From contig CAJTCG010000010.1 in NCBI GenBank assembly GCA_910574635.1, positions 100,964 through 164,963 on the forward strand: a DNA stretch of 64,000 nucleotides, read 5' to 3'. The DNA is from Oscillospiraceae bacterium (GTDB taxonomy: Bacteria; Bacillota; Clostridia; Oscillospirales; Oscillospiraceae). Positions 18,501-26,451 of the stretch are shown here, piece after piece. A program made the translations under genes and the position numbers. Position 1 is the first letter of the stretch. Each line of letters starts with the position of its first letter. The notes under the pieces are model-generated. The model saw only the letters and a list, made by a program, of their open reading frames with translations, was not told the DNA's origin and ran no database searches.

Positions 18501-19520
18501 ATGATGCAGGATCTCACCGGGGTGGACCCGCAAAAAATCCCCCTGGACGACCCGGACACCATGTCTATCTTTATTTCCAGCAAGGTCCTGGGCTATGAGA
18601 ACGACGAAATCCTGGGCCCCACCGGGGCGGTGGCCATCCCGGAGTTCAACACCCGCTTCACCCGGCAGATGCTTATAGACACCCAGCCCAAGGACTTCAA
18701 CACTCTGGTGCGCCTCTCCGGCTTCTCCCACGGCACCGACGTGTGGCTGGGCAACGCCCGGGAGCTGATCGTCAGCAAGACGGCAACGGTTCTGGAGACG
18801 GTGGGCTGCCGGGACGACATTATGCTCTACCTGATTTCCAAGGGGCTGGACCCCAAGATGAGCTTTAAGATCATGGAGTCCGTCCGAAAGGGGAAGGTGA
18901 AAAAGGGGGGCTTTGAGCCCGGCTGGGAGGAGGCCATGCGGGAGCACGACGTACCGGAGTGGTACATTGATTCCCTGGCGAAAATCGGCTATCTCTTCCC
19001 CAAGGCCCACGCCGTGGCCTACGTCATGATGGCCTTCCGCATCGCCTGGTACAAGGTCCATGAGCCCCTGGCCTTCTACGCCACCTTTTTCTCTGTCCGG
19101 GCGAAAGCCTTTGACGCGGAGTTTTGCTGCGCCGGAAAAGAGGCGGTGAAGAAGAAAATCCGGGAAATTGAGAACAACAAGGACGCCACGGCGGTGGAGC
19201 AGAACCTGCTGACCACGCTGGAGGTCTGCTATGAATTCTACCTCCGGGGCTTCCACTTTGATACCATCGACATCTACCGCTCCGGCGCCACGAAGTTCGT
19301 GATTACGGACGGCGGGCTCCTGCCGCCCTTCACCACGGTTCACGGCTTGGGAGAGGCGGCGGCCCTGGACACGGTGGAGAAGCGGAAGGGGAAGGACTTC
19401 ATCTCCATTGAGGAGTTTGCCCTGTGCTGCAATAAGCTTTCGAAGACCCATATTGAGCAGTTGAAGGCCCTGGGGGCCTTCGCGGGGATGGCGGAGACCA
19501 GCCAGATTACCTTGTTTTGA
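15531..19520 (+). CDS. polC: DNA polymerase III alpha subunit, Gram-positive PolC type
   Basis: PolC is the replicative polymerase of Firmicutes. Domains read in order over 1329 residues: an N-terminal region, an OB fold (near residues 115-215), a PHP domain (ELHLHTRMSNMD), an inserted DnaQ-like 3'-5' exonuclease (CFDIETTG, AHNAEFDIGF, HHRASDDA), then the polymerase palm with a four-cysteine zinc site (CPKC at about 803, later CPKCGTKY) and the catalytic PDIDLNFSG motif. The ATG at 15531 follows GAGAGGA and is preferred over one at 15507. The length is slightly below that of B. subtilis PolC, mainly at the N-terminus. proS, often found before polC, is absent. Confidence 0.98.
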   Translation: MSRNIPFFEFFAELSASPELRLRLTGAELTHGRIDQGERSIDLDMTVKSPLDQGGVQSLEETLRAVYGFQKVALHVTCAAPPPPAPSPVSQSGGGAKAAPKKTGKILMGNPVKARPGPMSALNVKMGTATVSGKVFSFECRETRRPGLWRLSFDMTDGTGSVTVQKNLGAREAQALEGAVKPGMWLVVQGKMEPTWDGKDIQLNPQHINVTDHEERMDAAPVKRVELHLHTRMSNMDALTDTKEVIQEAIRWGHPAIAITDHGVAQSFPEAWHAAGNKIKVLYGVEGYFINNVDDRIAVHGPQDIPLDGEIVCFDIETTGLRVDREAITEIGAVVLRDGEIAERFQTFVNPGRRLTPEIIGLTGITDEMLKDAPKPAQALADFLKFVNGRPLAAHNAEFDIGFIRKGCAEAGLDFHPTYVDSLILAQNLLPGLGKYKLDIVAEHLDLPAFNHHRASDDAATVGYMLIPFWKMLHEKGIHTLQAVNGEMEKLRPLGNKSNRFPKHIILLARNKTGLKNLYQMISASNLKYFKRVPTIPKSLLKEHREGVIVGAACEAGELFQAVKDHKDWEELKRIASFYDYLEIQPLCNNAFMLRNGDARDEEDLREFNRVIVRLGEELGKPVCATGDVHFREPEDEVFRHILLASKKFPDANEALPIYFKTTDEMLKEFSYLGEEKAYEVVVANTRLVADQIEQFELLPKELFPPKLENSEEDLNRLVWEKVHRLYGEDPPQLIVERLNVELGGILGKYDVVYMSAQKLVQRSLENGYLVGSRGSVGSSLAAYMSGITEVNSLPPHYRCPKCKNSEFIQDGSYGCGADMPDKACPKCGTKYEKDGFDIPFETFLGFGGGKVPDIDLNFSGEYQARAHRHAIEMFGETQVFRAGTIGTLAEKTAYGFVKKYLEENQMTVGRAEENRLTLGCVGVRRTTGQHPGGLVVVPADKSMEDFCPVQHPADADDSDTITTHFEYHSMEANLLKLDMLGHDDPTMVRMMQDLTGVDPQKIPLDDPDTMSIFISSKVLGYENDEILGPTGAVAIPEFNTRFTRQMLIDTQPKDFNTLVRLSGFSHGTDVWLGNARELIVSKTATVLETVGCRDDIMLYLISKGLDPKMSFKIMESVRKGKVKKGGFEPGWEEAMREHDVPEWYIDSLAKIGYLFPKAHAVAYVMMAFRIAWYKVHEPLAFYATFFSVRAKAFDAEFCCAGKEAVKKKIREIENNKDATAVEQNLLTTLEVCYEFYLRGFHFDTIDIYRSGATKFVITDGGLLPPFTTVHGLGEAAALDTVEKRKGKDFISIEEFALCCNKLSKTHIEQLKALGAFAGMAETSQITLF

Positions 19521-19549
19521 TTCTGCCAAGACCGGAATAGGAGGAACAA

Positions 19550-19732
19550 GTGAAAAACCAATGGAGAGGAATCGCCCTGATTCTGCTCAGCATCACGCTG
19601 ATGCTTGGCGCTCTGGGTGATGGGTGGAGATACTTTTTCGATTTGAGTATCAGCTGGCAGCATGTGTTTGCGGCGCTTGGCGTTATTGGGGCCGTGATGG
19701 TGTTCCTGCCTGAGAAAAAAGGGAAAAAGTAA
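19550..19732 (+). CDS. small two-span membrane protein
   Basis: A 60-residue ORF begins with GTG after a good AGGAGG site, 29 nt behind polC. Two hydrophobic stretches (residues about 7-24 and 36-53) are separated by GDGWRYFFDLSISWQ, and the C-terminus is KKGKK. I do not recognise the family. Its ribosome binding site, the strong terminator just behind it and the membrane-like pattern support a real gene, probably the last in the pyrH-polC unit. Confidence 0.65.
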   Translation: MKNQWRGIALILLSITLMLGALGDGWRYFFDLSISWQHVFAALGVIGAVMVFLPEKKGKK

Positions 19733-19740
19733 AGACTTAT

Positions 19741-19778
19741 AAAAAAGAGAGAGGACGGCACGTCCTCTCTCTTTTTTT
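19741..19778. terminator. strong bidirectional terminator
   Basis: A 16-bp stem (19741-19756 with 19762-19777), with A-rich left and T-rich right flanks, loop GGCAC. It ends the polC unit on the plus strand and the tetR unit on the minus strand, touching the tetR stop codon. Confidence 0.9.
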
Positions 19779-20343
19779 ATGTATCCGCCTCCATGGCCCG
19801 TTTCAGCATCCGCTCCGTCATGCCCTCGCCCAGATAGCAGAGGCGGCGGAACTGCTTTCCCAGGTCATAGCGCATCCCGTCATTGAGCCAGGCCATGATC
19901 TGGCCGAAGCACTCGCACTGGTAGAAGCGGATGATGACCGCCCGGTCCTCCGCCGGGATGGGGACGCCGCCGGCGGCCGCGGCAGCGTAGTCCTCCACCA
20001 CCCGGCGGCACACGTCCATCAGGCACAGCTCAAAGAGGTCCCGATGGGCCGACTGGTTGATGTGCAGCACCGCCTGCCGGTGGTCCAGGGCGAAGCGGGC
20101 GGCGGTCTCCAGGCAGTCCGCCAGGGACAGGGCCGGGCCCTGGGCGGCGATGATGCGGTCCGCCTGGTCCGTGATGAGTTCTTCCAGCAGAGCGGGGATG
20201 TCCCGGAAGTGATAATAAAAGGTGTTCCGGTTGACGCCGCACTCCTGGACAATGTCCTTGACGGTGATCTCCCGGAGGGGGCGCTCCTCCAGCAGGCGGA
20301 GGGCGGCGGCTTTTATCGCCTCTCTGGCGGAAAAAGCGGTCAT
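19777..20343 (-). CDS. TetR-family regulator (second of pair)
   Basis: A 188-residue regulator with a TetR-type helix-turn-helix near residues 25-48 (ITVKDIVQECGVNRNTFYYHF). The C-terminal part resembles the TetR_C regulators found beside MMPL or YhgE-type membrane genes, but this is an inference from context. Its ATG overlaps the stop of the upstream tetR gene (ATGA at 20340-20343), so the two are translationally coupled. It probably controls the divergent exporter operon together with its partner. Confidence 0.9.
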   Translation of the reverse strand: MTAFSAREAIKAAALRLLEERPLREITVKDIVQECGVNRNTFYYHFRDIPALLEELITDQADRIIAAQGPALSLADCLETAARFALDHRQAVLHINQSAHRDLFELCLMDVCRRVVEDYAAAAAGGVPIPAEDRAVIIRFYQCECFGQIMAWLNDGMRYDLGKQFRRLCYLGEGMTERMLKRAMEADT

Positions 20344-20942
20344 GAGAGCCTCCTTTCCTCCCGGGGGAACAGCCCGGCGGCGGCGCTGTCTGCCATGCGC
20401 TGGGCGGCGGCCAGGAGCTCCGCCTTGGGCAGGGCCATGTCCTTCTCAAACCATTCGGCTAAAAGGCCGATGAAGCCCCAGGCCAGGAAGTTCAAGAGGT
20501 AGTCCGTCAGCCGGGGGTCCTCCGGCTGGAACCAAGTCCGGACCAGGGGCGCGCCGTTCTCGTGGACCAGCCGCTGGATGGACTGGAAAAAGCCGCTGGC
20601 CTCGCTGCTGGCAAACAAAACCGCGCAGATCTCCCGGTGCTCCACGGCGAAGTCCAGCACCGGCTCGAATACCGGGGCCACGCTGCCCACGGCAAAGGTC
20701 TCCTGCATGTGGGAATCCACCAGGGCCTGGAGCTCCGACAGCAGGTCCTCCTCCACGCTTTGCAGCAGCTCTGCGGTGCCGGAGTAGTGGAGATAAAAGG
20801 TGGCCCGGTTCATGTCCGCCGCGTCGGTGACGTCCCGGACGGAGATGTCGGAGAAGCTCTTCCGCTTCATCAGCTCCAGAAGGCTCTCCTTTAATAATTT
20901 GCGGGACCGCCGGGCCCGGCGGTCTTCGGGATTTTTCGGCAT
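20340..20942 (-). CDS. TetR-family regulator (first of pair)
   Basis: A 200-residue protein with an N-terminal TetR helix-turn-helix (FSDISVRDVTDAADMNRATFYLHY near residues 34-57). The C-terminal domain is predicted to be helical and ligand-binding. The ATG at 20942 has GGAGGACCCC upstream. It is transcribed divergently from the repeat-protein/MMPL operon, and the two promoters overlap head to head around a short palindrome (see the promoter entries), so it is likely to repress both directions. Two tandem TetR genes in one operon suggest paired or heteromeric control. Confidence 0.92.
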   Translation of the reverse strand: MPKNPEDRRARRSRKLLKESLLELMKRKSFSDISVRDVTDAADMNRATFYLHYSGTAELLQSVEEDLLSELQALVDSHMQETFAVGSVAPVFEPVLDFAVEHREICAVLFASSEASGFFQSIQRLVHENGAPLVRTWFQPEDPRLTDYLLNFLAWGFIGLLAEWFEKDMALPKAELLAAAQRMADSAAAGLFPREERRLS

Positions 20943-20988
20943 AGGGGTCCTCCTTCCGGCAAGCTAGACACTTGCCCGCTTTTGTCTA

Positions 20989-21017
20989 TTGACCAGATTT
21001 CCTGCTTTTACTATAAT
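20989..21017 (+). promoter_or_regulatory. sigma-A promoter of the repeat-protein/MMPL operon
   Basis: TTGACC (20989-20994), a 17-nt spacer and a perfect TATAAT (21012-21017). The -10 overlaps the -10 of the opposite tetR promoter. Confidence 0.85.
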
Positions 21018-21038
21018 CAACTCAAGTTAATAAGTCAA
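21010..21038 (-). promoter_or_regulatory. sigma-A promoter of the tetR pair
   Basis: On the minus strand, TTGACT (21033-21038), a 17-nt spacer and TATAGT (21010-21015). The spacer contains the palindrome AACTCAAGTT. Confidence 0.8.
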
Positions 21039-21070
21039 CACAAATCTTATATTTGACACAAGTTGATTAT
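21013..21070. promoter_or_regulatory. candidate TetR operators
   Basis: AACTCAAGTT (21019-21028) is a 4+2+4 palindrome lying between the two -10/-35 elements. A wider pair, ATAATCAACT at 21013-21022 and its exact inverse AGTTGATTAT at 21061-21070, brackets the start of the operon mRNA. Either could bind the adjacent TetR proteins; sequence alone does not decide. Confidence 0.5.
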
Positions 21071-21084
21071 TCGGAGGGATCATT

Positions 21085-24000
21085 ATGACCTGGAAAACCA
21101 TGAGGAAACGCCTTTCCGCCCTGACGCTGGCGGCGGTGCTGACGGTGACGCTGAGCGTGCCCGCCGCGGCGGCGGAGGCCATCGGCGACGGCGTGGCCCC
21201 CACGTATGACGAGGCGTATTACGCCACGCTGGACTACTACGGCAACCTGCTGGAGGGCAGCGTGGTAAAAAGCTGCGCCATGAACGGAAAAGACTGCCTG
21301 ACGGACTACGGCGTATACGATGAGGTGGTGAACCTCACCGACAGCACGGCGCCGGAGAGCGGGGAGGGGGGAAGCACCTCCTTCCGCTTTACGGACGGCG
21401 CGCCGGACCACTTCTACTTCGAGGGCAAGACGAAGAAGCCCTTTGAGGACCTGCCCTGGCGCATTTCCCTGCGCTATACCTTAAACGGCGTCCCCGCCAA
21501 GGCGGAGGACCTGGCGGGAAAGCAGGGCGTGGTGGAGATTTTCCTGGACATCGTGCCAAACGAGAATGCCGGCGACTACGCCCGGTACAATTACACCCTG
21601 GCGGCCACGGCCCTGTTCAACCAGGACGACATCCTCTCTCTGGAGGCCCCCGGGGCCCAGGTCCAGCTGGTGGGCAACCTGCGGACTGTCCTCTTCCTCT
21701 GCCTTCCCGGAGAGGAGCAGCACTTCACCATCCGGGTGGGCAGCAACGACTTTTCCTTCGGCGGCCTGACGGTGCTGATGATGCCCGCCACCCTGGCCCA
21801 GCTGGAGGAAATCTCCAAGCTCAGTGAGCGGAAGGACGATCTGGAAGAGGACTACCGGGCCCTCTCCGGCAGTCTCGACGAGCTGCTGGACGCCCTGGCG
21901 GACATCCAGAACGGCCTCTACGCCTCCGCCAAGGGTCTGGACCAGCTGGACGCGGCCCGGGGCACCTTCTCCGGCGGCAAGGGCGCGCTCTATGAAGGTA
22001 CGGACCGCCTCCGGGCGGATCTGAGCAACCTGGCGGACATCCTGGCCCCGGTGGAGCAGCGCGTCCAGACTCTCAGCCAGACGGTGACGGACTCCAAGGC
22101 CGTCCTAAACGAGATGACCGACGCCGCCGTTACCCTCCAGGCTCAGCTGACGGAGCTGGAGACGGCTTTGTACGGCCTGGAGCAGGGAACCTATGACCTG
22201 CGGAGCGTCATCAGCCTGGCGGCGGACATGGAGGGAAGCCTCCTTCGCTTAGAGAGCGCCCTGGGCGGCGTACATGTGGGCGGCGGCAGCGTCGCCACCA
22301 ACAGCCGGGGGCTGGTGGAGAAGGTGAAAAATGTCCACGGCGCATACGCGGCGGAGGATACGGAGACTTTCCTCCAGAAGATGCTGGAGGCCCAGGGCGC
22401 GGGCAGCGCCGAGGCCAAGGCCAAGGCGGCGGGCATGAAGCAGCTGCTGGAGGCGGATAAGGCGGGCCTTCCGGTGCCGCCGGACCAACAGGCGGCCCTG
22501 GAGGCGGCAAAGCAATTGGAAGGGCTCCGCCAGGCCAAGGACCAGACGGGCATGGGCTTCGGGGATTTCTGCGGCCAGGTAACCCAGGACCCCAATACCG
22601 CCAAGCAGATGAACGACCTTTGGCTGATCTACAGCGCCGGAGGCTCCACTTCGGGAAAGGCTTCTTTGAGAAACCGCCCTGCCTCTGAGATTCAAATTAC
22701 GGTCCCGGCCGCTCCGGCCCCGGAGCAGCCGCAAGCGCCGGAGACACCTTCGGCGCCGGTACAGCCCGAATCTCCAGAAACACCTGAGTCCCCGGCGGAT
22801 GGCCAAATCCCGGAACAGCCTCAGCTCCCGGAGCTGCCGCCCCCGGAGGCGTCCGCGCCCGAGACGCCGGAGGAACCCGCTGTGCCGGAAGAGACGACAG
22901 ACCCGGAAGAGCCGCGAGAACCCACGCCTCCGGCGGAGGAGGCTCCGGCGGAGACACAGGAGCCGGAGGCCTTTCACAAGGGACAGATGTCGGCCCGGCT
23001 GGTGGTTTATGAAAATCTGGACGAGGACGACAGTGATTCCAGCGACGACAGCGGCTCCAGCGACGACAGCGGCTCCAGCGGGGACAGCGGTTCCAGCGGA
23101 GACAGCGGTTCCAGCGGAGACAGCGGCTCCAGCGGAGACAGCGGTTCCAGCGGAGACAGCGGTTCCAGCGGAGACAGCGGTTCCAGCGGAGACAGCGGTT
23201 CCAGCGGGGACGGCGGTTCCAGCGGGGACAGCGGTTCCAGCGGGGACAGCGGTTCCAGTGGGGACGGCGGTTCCAGCGGGGACGGCGGTTCCAGCGGGGA
23301 CGGCGGTTCCGGCGGGGACGGCGGCGCCCCCTCCGATCCCAGCAAGCCCCCGGAGAACAACACGGTAGGCGGCGCGGTGGTAGACCTCATCACCAACGGC
23401 CTGGACAGCGCTACCGCCCGGATTGACGCGATTCAAAGCCAGCTCAACGCCTCCCTCAACCAAATCAAGCGCCCCACCGCCGCCGTGGCGGGGGACCTGG
23501 CGAACCTCTGCGGGGAGCTGGACATTTTGCTGCGGGATCTGGACGACGCGGAGGACCTGATGGCCGCCCTGGGACAATCCGCCGGGACCCTGCGGGAAAT
23601 TCTGGAGGACGTGGACGCCCTGCGGACCGTGCTGAACGGCTATGAGCCCACCCTTCAGGAGGCCCTGGCCAACACGGGGACCCTCAGCGCCTCCGCCGTT
23701 ACCACCATCCGGGACACGGAGGCCCTGCTCACCGACGCGGAGAACCTGGCCCGCTCCACGGGGAAGGACCTGGACGCGGGGACGAAGCAGTCCCTCCGGG
23801 GCCTCTCCGCCGCCCTGCGGCAGACCGCCAAGGCCCTGGCCACCACGAAACAGGTGAAGGAGGCCAAAAACACCGTCACCCAAATTATCGAGGATACCTG
23901 GAACGAATACACCGGAGACGTGAACAACATCCTGCTGATGGACGCCACGGCGGAGCCGGTCTCCCTGACGGATGAGCGGAATCCCGCCCCCACCAGCATT

Positions 24001-24150
24001 CAGGTTCTTATCCGCACCCAGGAAATCAAGGAGGAGAAGCCGGAGGAGGACGAGGCGTCCGCCGCCGTGAAGGAAAAAACCACCTTCTGGGGCCGGGTGA
24101 CCCAGATGTTCCGGGACTTCTGGAACGCCGTCACCGGCGTCTTCCAATGA
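21085..24150 (+). CDS. large secreted coiled-coil protein with Asp-Ser-Gly repeat, MMPL partner
   Basis: The 1021-residue product starts with a signal peptide ending near AAAAE. Residues 30-240 form an unfamiliar globular region, followed by long helical stretches rich in Leu, Asp and Glu (about 250-370 and 770-930) like the coiled segments of YhgE/Pip-type surface proteins. Between them lie a Pro/Glu-rich linker (about 535-630) and a 96-residue repeat of D-S-G-S-S-G (16 units, 23029-23316). No LPxTG or terminal membrane span is evident. It is 16 nt upstream of the MMPL gene and likely works with it across the envelope, but its role is unknown. The ATG has GGAGGG 7 nt upstream. Confidence 0.75.
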   Translation: MTWKTMRKRLSALTLAAVLTVTLSVPAAAAEAIGDGVAPTYDEAYYATLDYYGNLLEGSVVKSCAMNGKDCLTDYGVYDEVVNLTDSTAPESGEGGSTSFRFTDGAPDHFYFEGKTKKPFEDLPWRISLRYTLNGVPAKAEDLAGKQGVVEIFLDIVPNENAGDYARYNYTLAATALFNQDDILSLEAPGAQVQLVGNLRTVLFLCLPGEEQHFTIRVGSNDFSFGGLTVLMMPATLAQLEEISKLSERKDDLEEDYRALSGSLDELLDALADIQNGLYASAKGLDQLDAARGTFSGGKGALYEGTDRLRADLSNLADILAPVEQRVQTLSQTVTDSKAVLNEMTDAAVTLQAQLTELETALYGLEQGTYDLRSVISLAADMEGSLLRLESALGGVHVGGGSVATNSRGLVEKVKNVHGAYAAEDTETFLQKMLEAQGAGSAEAKAKAAGMKQLLEADKAGLPVPPDQQAALEAAKQLEGLRQAKDQTGMGFGDFCGQVTQDPNTAKQMNDLWLIYSAGGSTSGKASLRNRPASEIQITVPAAPAPEQPQAPETPSAPVQPESPETPESPADGQIPEQPQLPELPPPEASAPETPEEPAVPEETTDPEEPREPTPPAEEAPAETQEPEAFHKGQMSARLVVYENLDEDDSDSSDDSGSSDDSGSSGDSGSSGDSGSSGDSGSSGDSGSSGDSGSSGDSGSSGDSGSSGDGGSSGDSGSSGDSGSSGDGGSSGDGGSSGDGGSGGDGGAPSDPSKPPENNTVGGAVVDLITNGLDSATARIDAIQSQLNASLNQIKRPTAAVAGDLANLCGELDILLRDLDDAEDLMAALGQSAGTLREILEDVDALRTVLNGYEPTLQEALANTGTLSASAVTTIRDTEALLTDAENLARSTGKDLDAGTKQSLRGLSAALRQTAKALATTKQVKEAKNTVTQIIEDTWNEYTGDVNNILLMDATAEPVSLTDERNPAPTSIQVLIRTQEIKEEKPEEDEASAAVKEKTTFWGRVTQMFRDFWNAVTGVFQ
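23029..23316 (+). repeat. 16 x 18-nt coding tandem repeat (D-S-G-S-S-G)
   Basis: Sixteen in-register 18-nt units encode D-S-G-S-S-G and close variants (D-G-G-S-S-G at the 3' end). Near-identical central units suggest recent expansion and a site for length change between strains. Confidence 0.95.
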
Positions 24151-24166
24151 CGGGAGGAGAGCCGCC

Positions 24167-26392
24167 ATGATTGAAAAAATCGCCCATAAGCTGACCCGAA
24201 AGCCCAAGCTGGTGGCCCTGATTGCCGTGCTGATGCTGATTCCCTCTCTCATCGGCTACGCCGCCACCCGCATCAACTACGACATCCTGTCCTATCTGCC
24301 CCAGGATCTGCCCTCCTCCCAGGGGGAGCAGCTTCTGGAGGAGCCCTTCCAGATGGCGGCTACCAGCATGCTTATCGTGGAGGGGATGCCTGCGGGCTAT
24401 ACCAACAAGCTGATTCAGGACATCCAGGACGTCCCCGGCGTGTCCAGCGCCGTGTGGCTCAGCAATCTGGTGGGCATCCAGGTTCCCGTGGAGATGATTC
24501 CGGCGGACCTCCGGGAGATGTTCTTCTCCGGCCAGGCCACCATGATGCTGATTCAGTACGACCACCCCGGGGCCTCCGACGAGACCATGGAGGCCATCCG
24601 GCAGGTGCGGAGCGTCTGCAACGAGCGCTGCTTCCTGGCGGGCTTTTCCGTGGTCATCAAGGACACCCGGGACGTGATGGACGGGGAGCTGCCCATCTTC
24701 GTGGGACTGGCGGTGCTGCTGGCCCTGGCGGCCATGAGCGTGACGCTGGAGTCCACTGTCCTGCCCTTTGTGTACCTGGCCAGCATCGGCATGGCCGTGG
24801 TCTACAACTTCGGAAGCAACATCTTCTTAGGCCAGATTTCCTACATCACCAAAGCCATCGCCGCCGTGCTGCAATTGGGCGTGACCATGGACTACTCCAT
24901 CTTCCTCTACCACCGCTATGAGGAGGAGCGGGAGCGCTATGACGACAAGCGGGACGCCATGGCCCAGGCCATCATCGCCGCCTTCCGCTCCCTCTCCGGC
25001 AGCAGCATGACCACCATCGCGGGCTTCCTGGCCCTGTGCTTCATGCGGCTGACCCTGGGAAGGGACATCGGCATCGTCATGGCCAAGGGCGTGGTCCTGG
25101 GGGTGGCGACGGTGATCCTGGTCCTGCCGTCCCTGGTGCTGATATTCGACAAGCAGATCGGAAAGCACAAGCACAAGACCCTGATTCCCTCCTTCGATAA
25201 GGTCAACGCCTTCATCCTCCGGTACAAGGTCCCCCTGGTGGTGCTGACAGTGCTGCTGTTTTTCCCGGCGGTCTACGCCCAGCGCCACGCGGACATCTAC
25301 TACAAGCTGGACGAATCCCTGCCCCGGGACCTTCCGTCCATCGTCAGCAACGAGAAGCTGAAGGACGATTTTGATATGGCGACCAGCCATTTCGTGGTCC
25401 TCCGGGACGACCTCAGCGCCGCCGACATGGGGGAGCTGGAGCGCCGGATGGAGGAGGTCCCCGGCATCACCTCCGTGGTGTCCTTCCACAAGATGCTGGG
25501 CGTGGGCATTCCGGACTTCTTCATCCCGGAGGACCTCAAGAACATGCTCCGCCAGGAGGGCTGGCAGCTGATGATGATCAATTCCAGCTATGCCCCGGCC
25601 ACAGACGCGGTGGCGGCCCAGCTGGACGCCATGAATGCAATCCTCCACAGCTACGACCCCTCCGCCATGATCACCGGGGAGGGGGCCATGTACCGGGATT
25701 TGATCGACACCTCGGCGGTGGACTTCCAGGTGACGAATTATATTTCCATCGCGGCCATCTTCCTCATCATCGCCTTTGTGTTCAAGTCCGCCTCCGTTCC
25801 CCTGGTGCTGGTAGCCACCATTGAGCTGGCCATCTTCATCAACCAGGGCTGCTGCTACTTCCTGGGCACGGAAATTCCCTTCATTGCCCCCACCATCATC
25901 AGCTGCGTACAGCTGGGGGCCACGGTGGACTACGCCATTTTGATGACCTCCCGTTTCCAGGAGGAGCTGAAGAAGGGCCTTGGACGGGAGGAGGCCATCC
26001 GCGTTGCCGCCGCGTCCTCTGATGCGTCCATCGTCACCAGCGCCCTGGTGCTCTTCTGCGCCACCCTGGGGGTGTCCTTCGTGTCCTCCATCGACCTCAT
26101 CGGGGCCATCTGCGTCATGCTGGCCCGGGGCGCGCTGATCTCGGCGCTGGTGAGCATCTTCCTCATGCCCGCCATTCTCTGCGTCTGCGAGCCGGTTTTT
26201 AACAAGACCAGCTGGCATTGGAAAACGCCGGACCCCGCTCCGGCCCTGCCCGGCTCGGAGAGGGAGGCGCTTCCCACGGCGAAGGCCCCGCCCGCCCTGG
26301 AGGAGGCGGCCATTCCGGCGGCCTCCGCCGGGGAGACGCCGGCAGAGGTGGTTTCCATAGAGATGGAGCCGGTTTCCGCCCGCGGGGAATAA
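24167..26392 (+). CDS. MMPL/RND-superfamily exporter
   Basis: A 741-residue protein with twelve predicted membrane spans in the MMPL arrangement: a first span at residues 15-35, an extracytoplasmic domain, spans 2-6 near 180-330, a second extracytoplasmic domain, and spans 8-12 near 520-690. Repeated sterol-sensing-like motifs are present (LQLGVTMDYSIFLYHRY and VQLGATVDYAILMTSRF), each with the proton-relay aspartate-tyrosine pair in span 4 and span 10. Family members export lipids or lipophilic compounds. The 60-residue hydrophilic tail is Pro/Glu/Ala-rich. Its partner upstream and the two TetR genes suggest a regulated envelope export or defence system; the substrate is not shown. Confidence 0.93.
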   Translation: MIEKIAHKLTRKPKLVALIAVLMLIPSLIGYAATRINYDILSYLPQDLPSSQGEQLLEEPFQMAATSMLIVEGMPAGYTNKLIQDIQDVPGVSSAVWLSNLVGIQVPVEMIPADLREMFFSGQATMMLIQYDHPGASDETMEAIRQVRSVCNERCFLAGFSVVIKDTRDVMDGELPIFVGLAVLLALAAMSVTLESTVLPFVYLASIGMAVVYNFGSNIFLGQISYITKAIAAVLQLGVTMDYSIFLYHRYEEERERYDDKRDAMAQAIIAAFRSLSGSSMTTIAGFLALCFMRLTLGRDIGIVMAKGVVLGVATVILVLPSLVLIFDKQIGKHKHKTLIPSFDKVNAFILRYKVPLVVLTVLLFFPAVYAQRHADIYYKLDESLPRDLPSIVSNEKLKDDFDMATSHFVVLRDDLSAADMGELERRMEEVPGITSVVSFHKMLGVGIPDFFIPEDLKNMLRQEGWQLMMINSSYAPATDAVAAQLDAMNAILHSYDPSAMITGEGAMYRDLIDTSAVDFQVTNYISIAAIFLIIAFVFKSASVPLVLVATIELAIFINQGCCYFLGTEIPFIAPTIISCVQLGATVDYAILMTSRFQEELKKGLGREEAIRVAAASSDASIVTSALVLFCATLGVSFVSSIDLIGAICVMLARGALISALVSIFLMPAILCVCEPVFNKTSWHWKTPDPAPALPGSEREALPTAKAPPALEEAAIPAASAGETPAEVVSIEMEPVSARGE

Positions 26393-26405
26393 CGGAAGAC
26401 CCAGT

Positions 26406-26440
26406 AAGGCCCCCGGAGGGATGTCCTCCGGGGGCCTTTT
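26406..26440. terminator. terminator between MMPL operon and glpK
   Basis: A 14-bp stem (26406-26419 with 26425-26438), 5-nt loop and terminal TTTT. It serves the convergent MMPL and lipase-glpK units. Confidence 0.9.
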
Positions 26441-26451
26441 CGCATGATTGG

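Noticed and set aside
23029..23316. CRISPR array
   Set aside because: The repeats are 18 nt with no unique spacers and encode an in-frame peptide.
22249..24252. 667-residue frame antisense to the repeat protein
   Set aside because: The tandem repeat is open in several frames, giving spurious A-V-P-A-G-T repeats.
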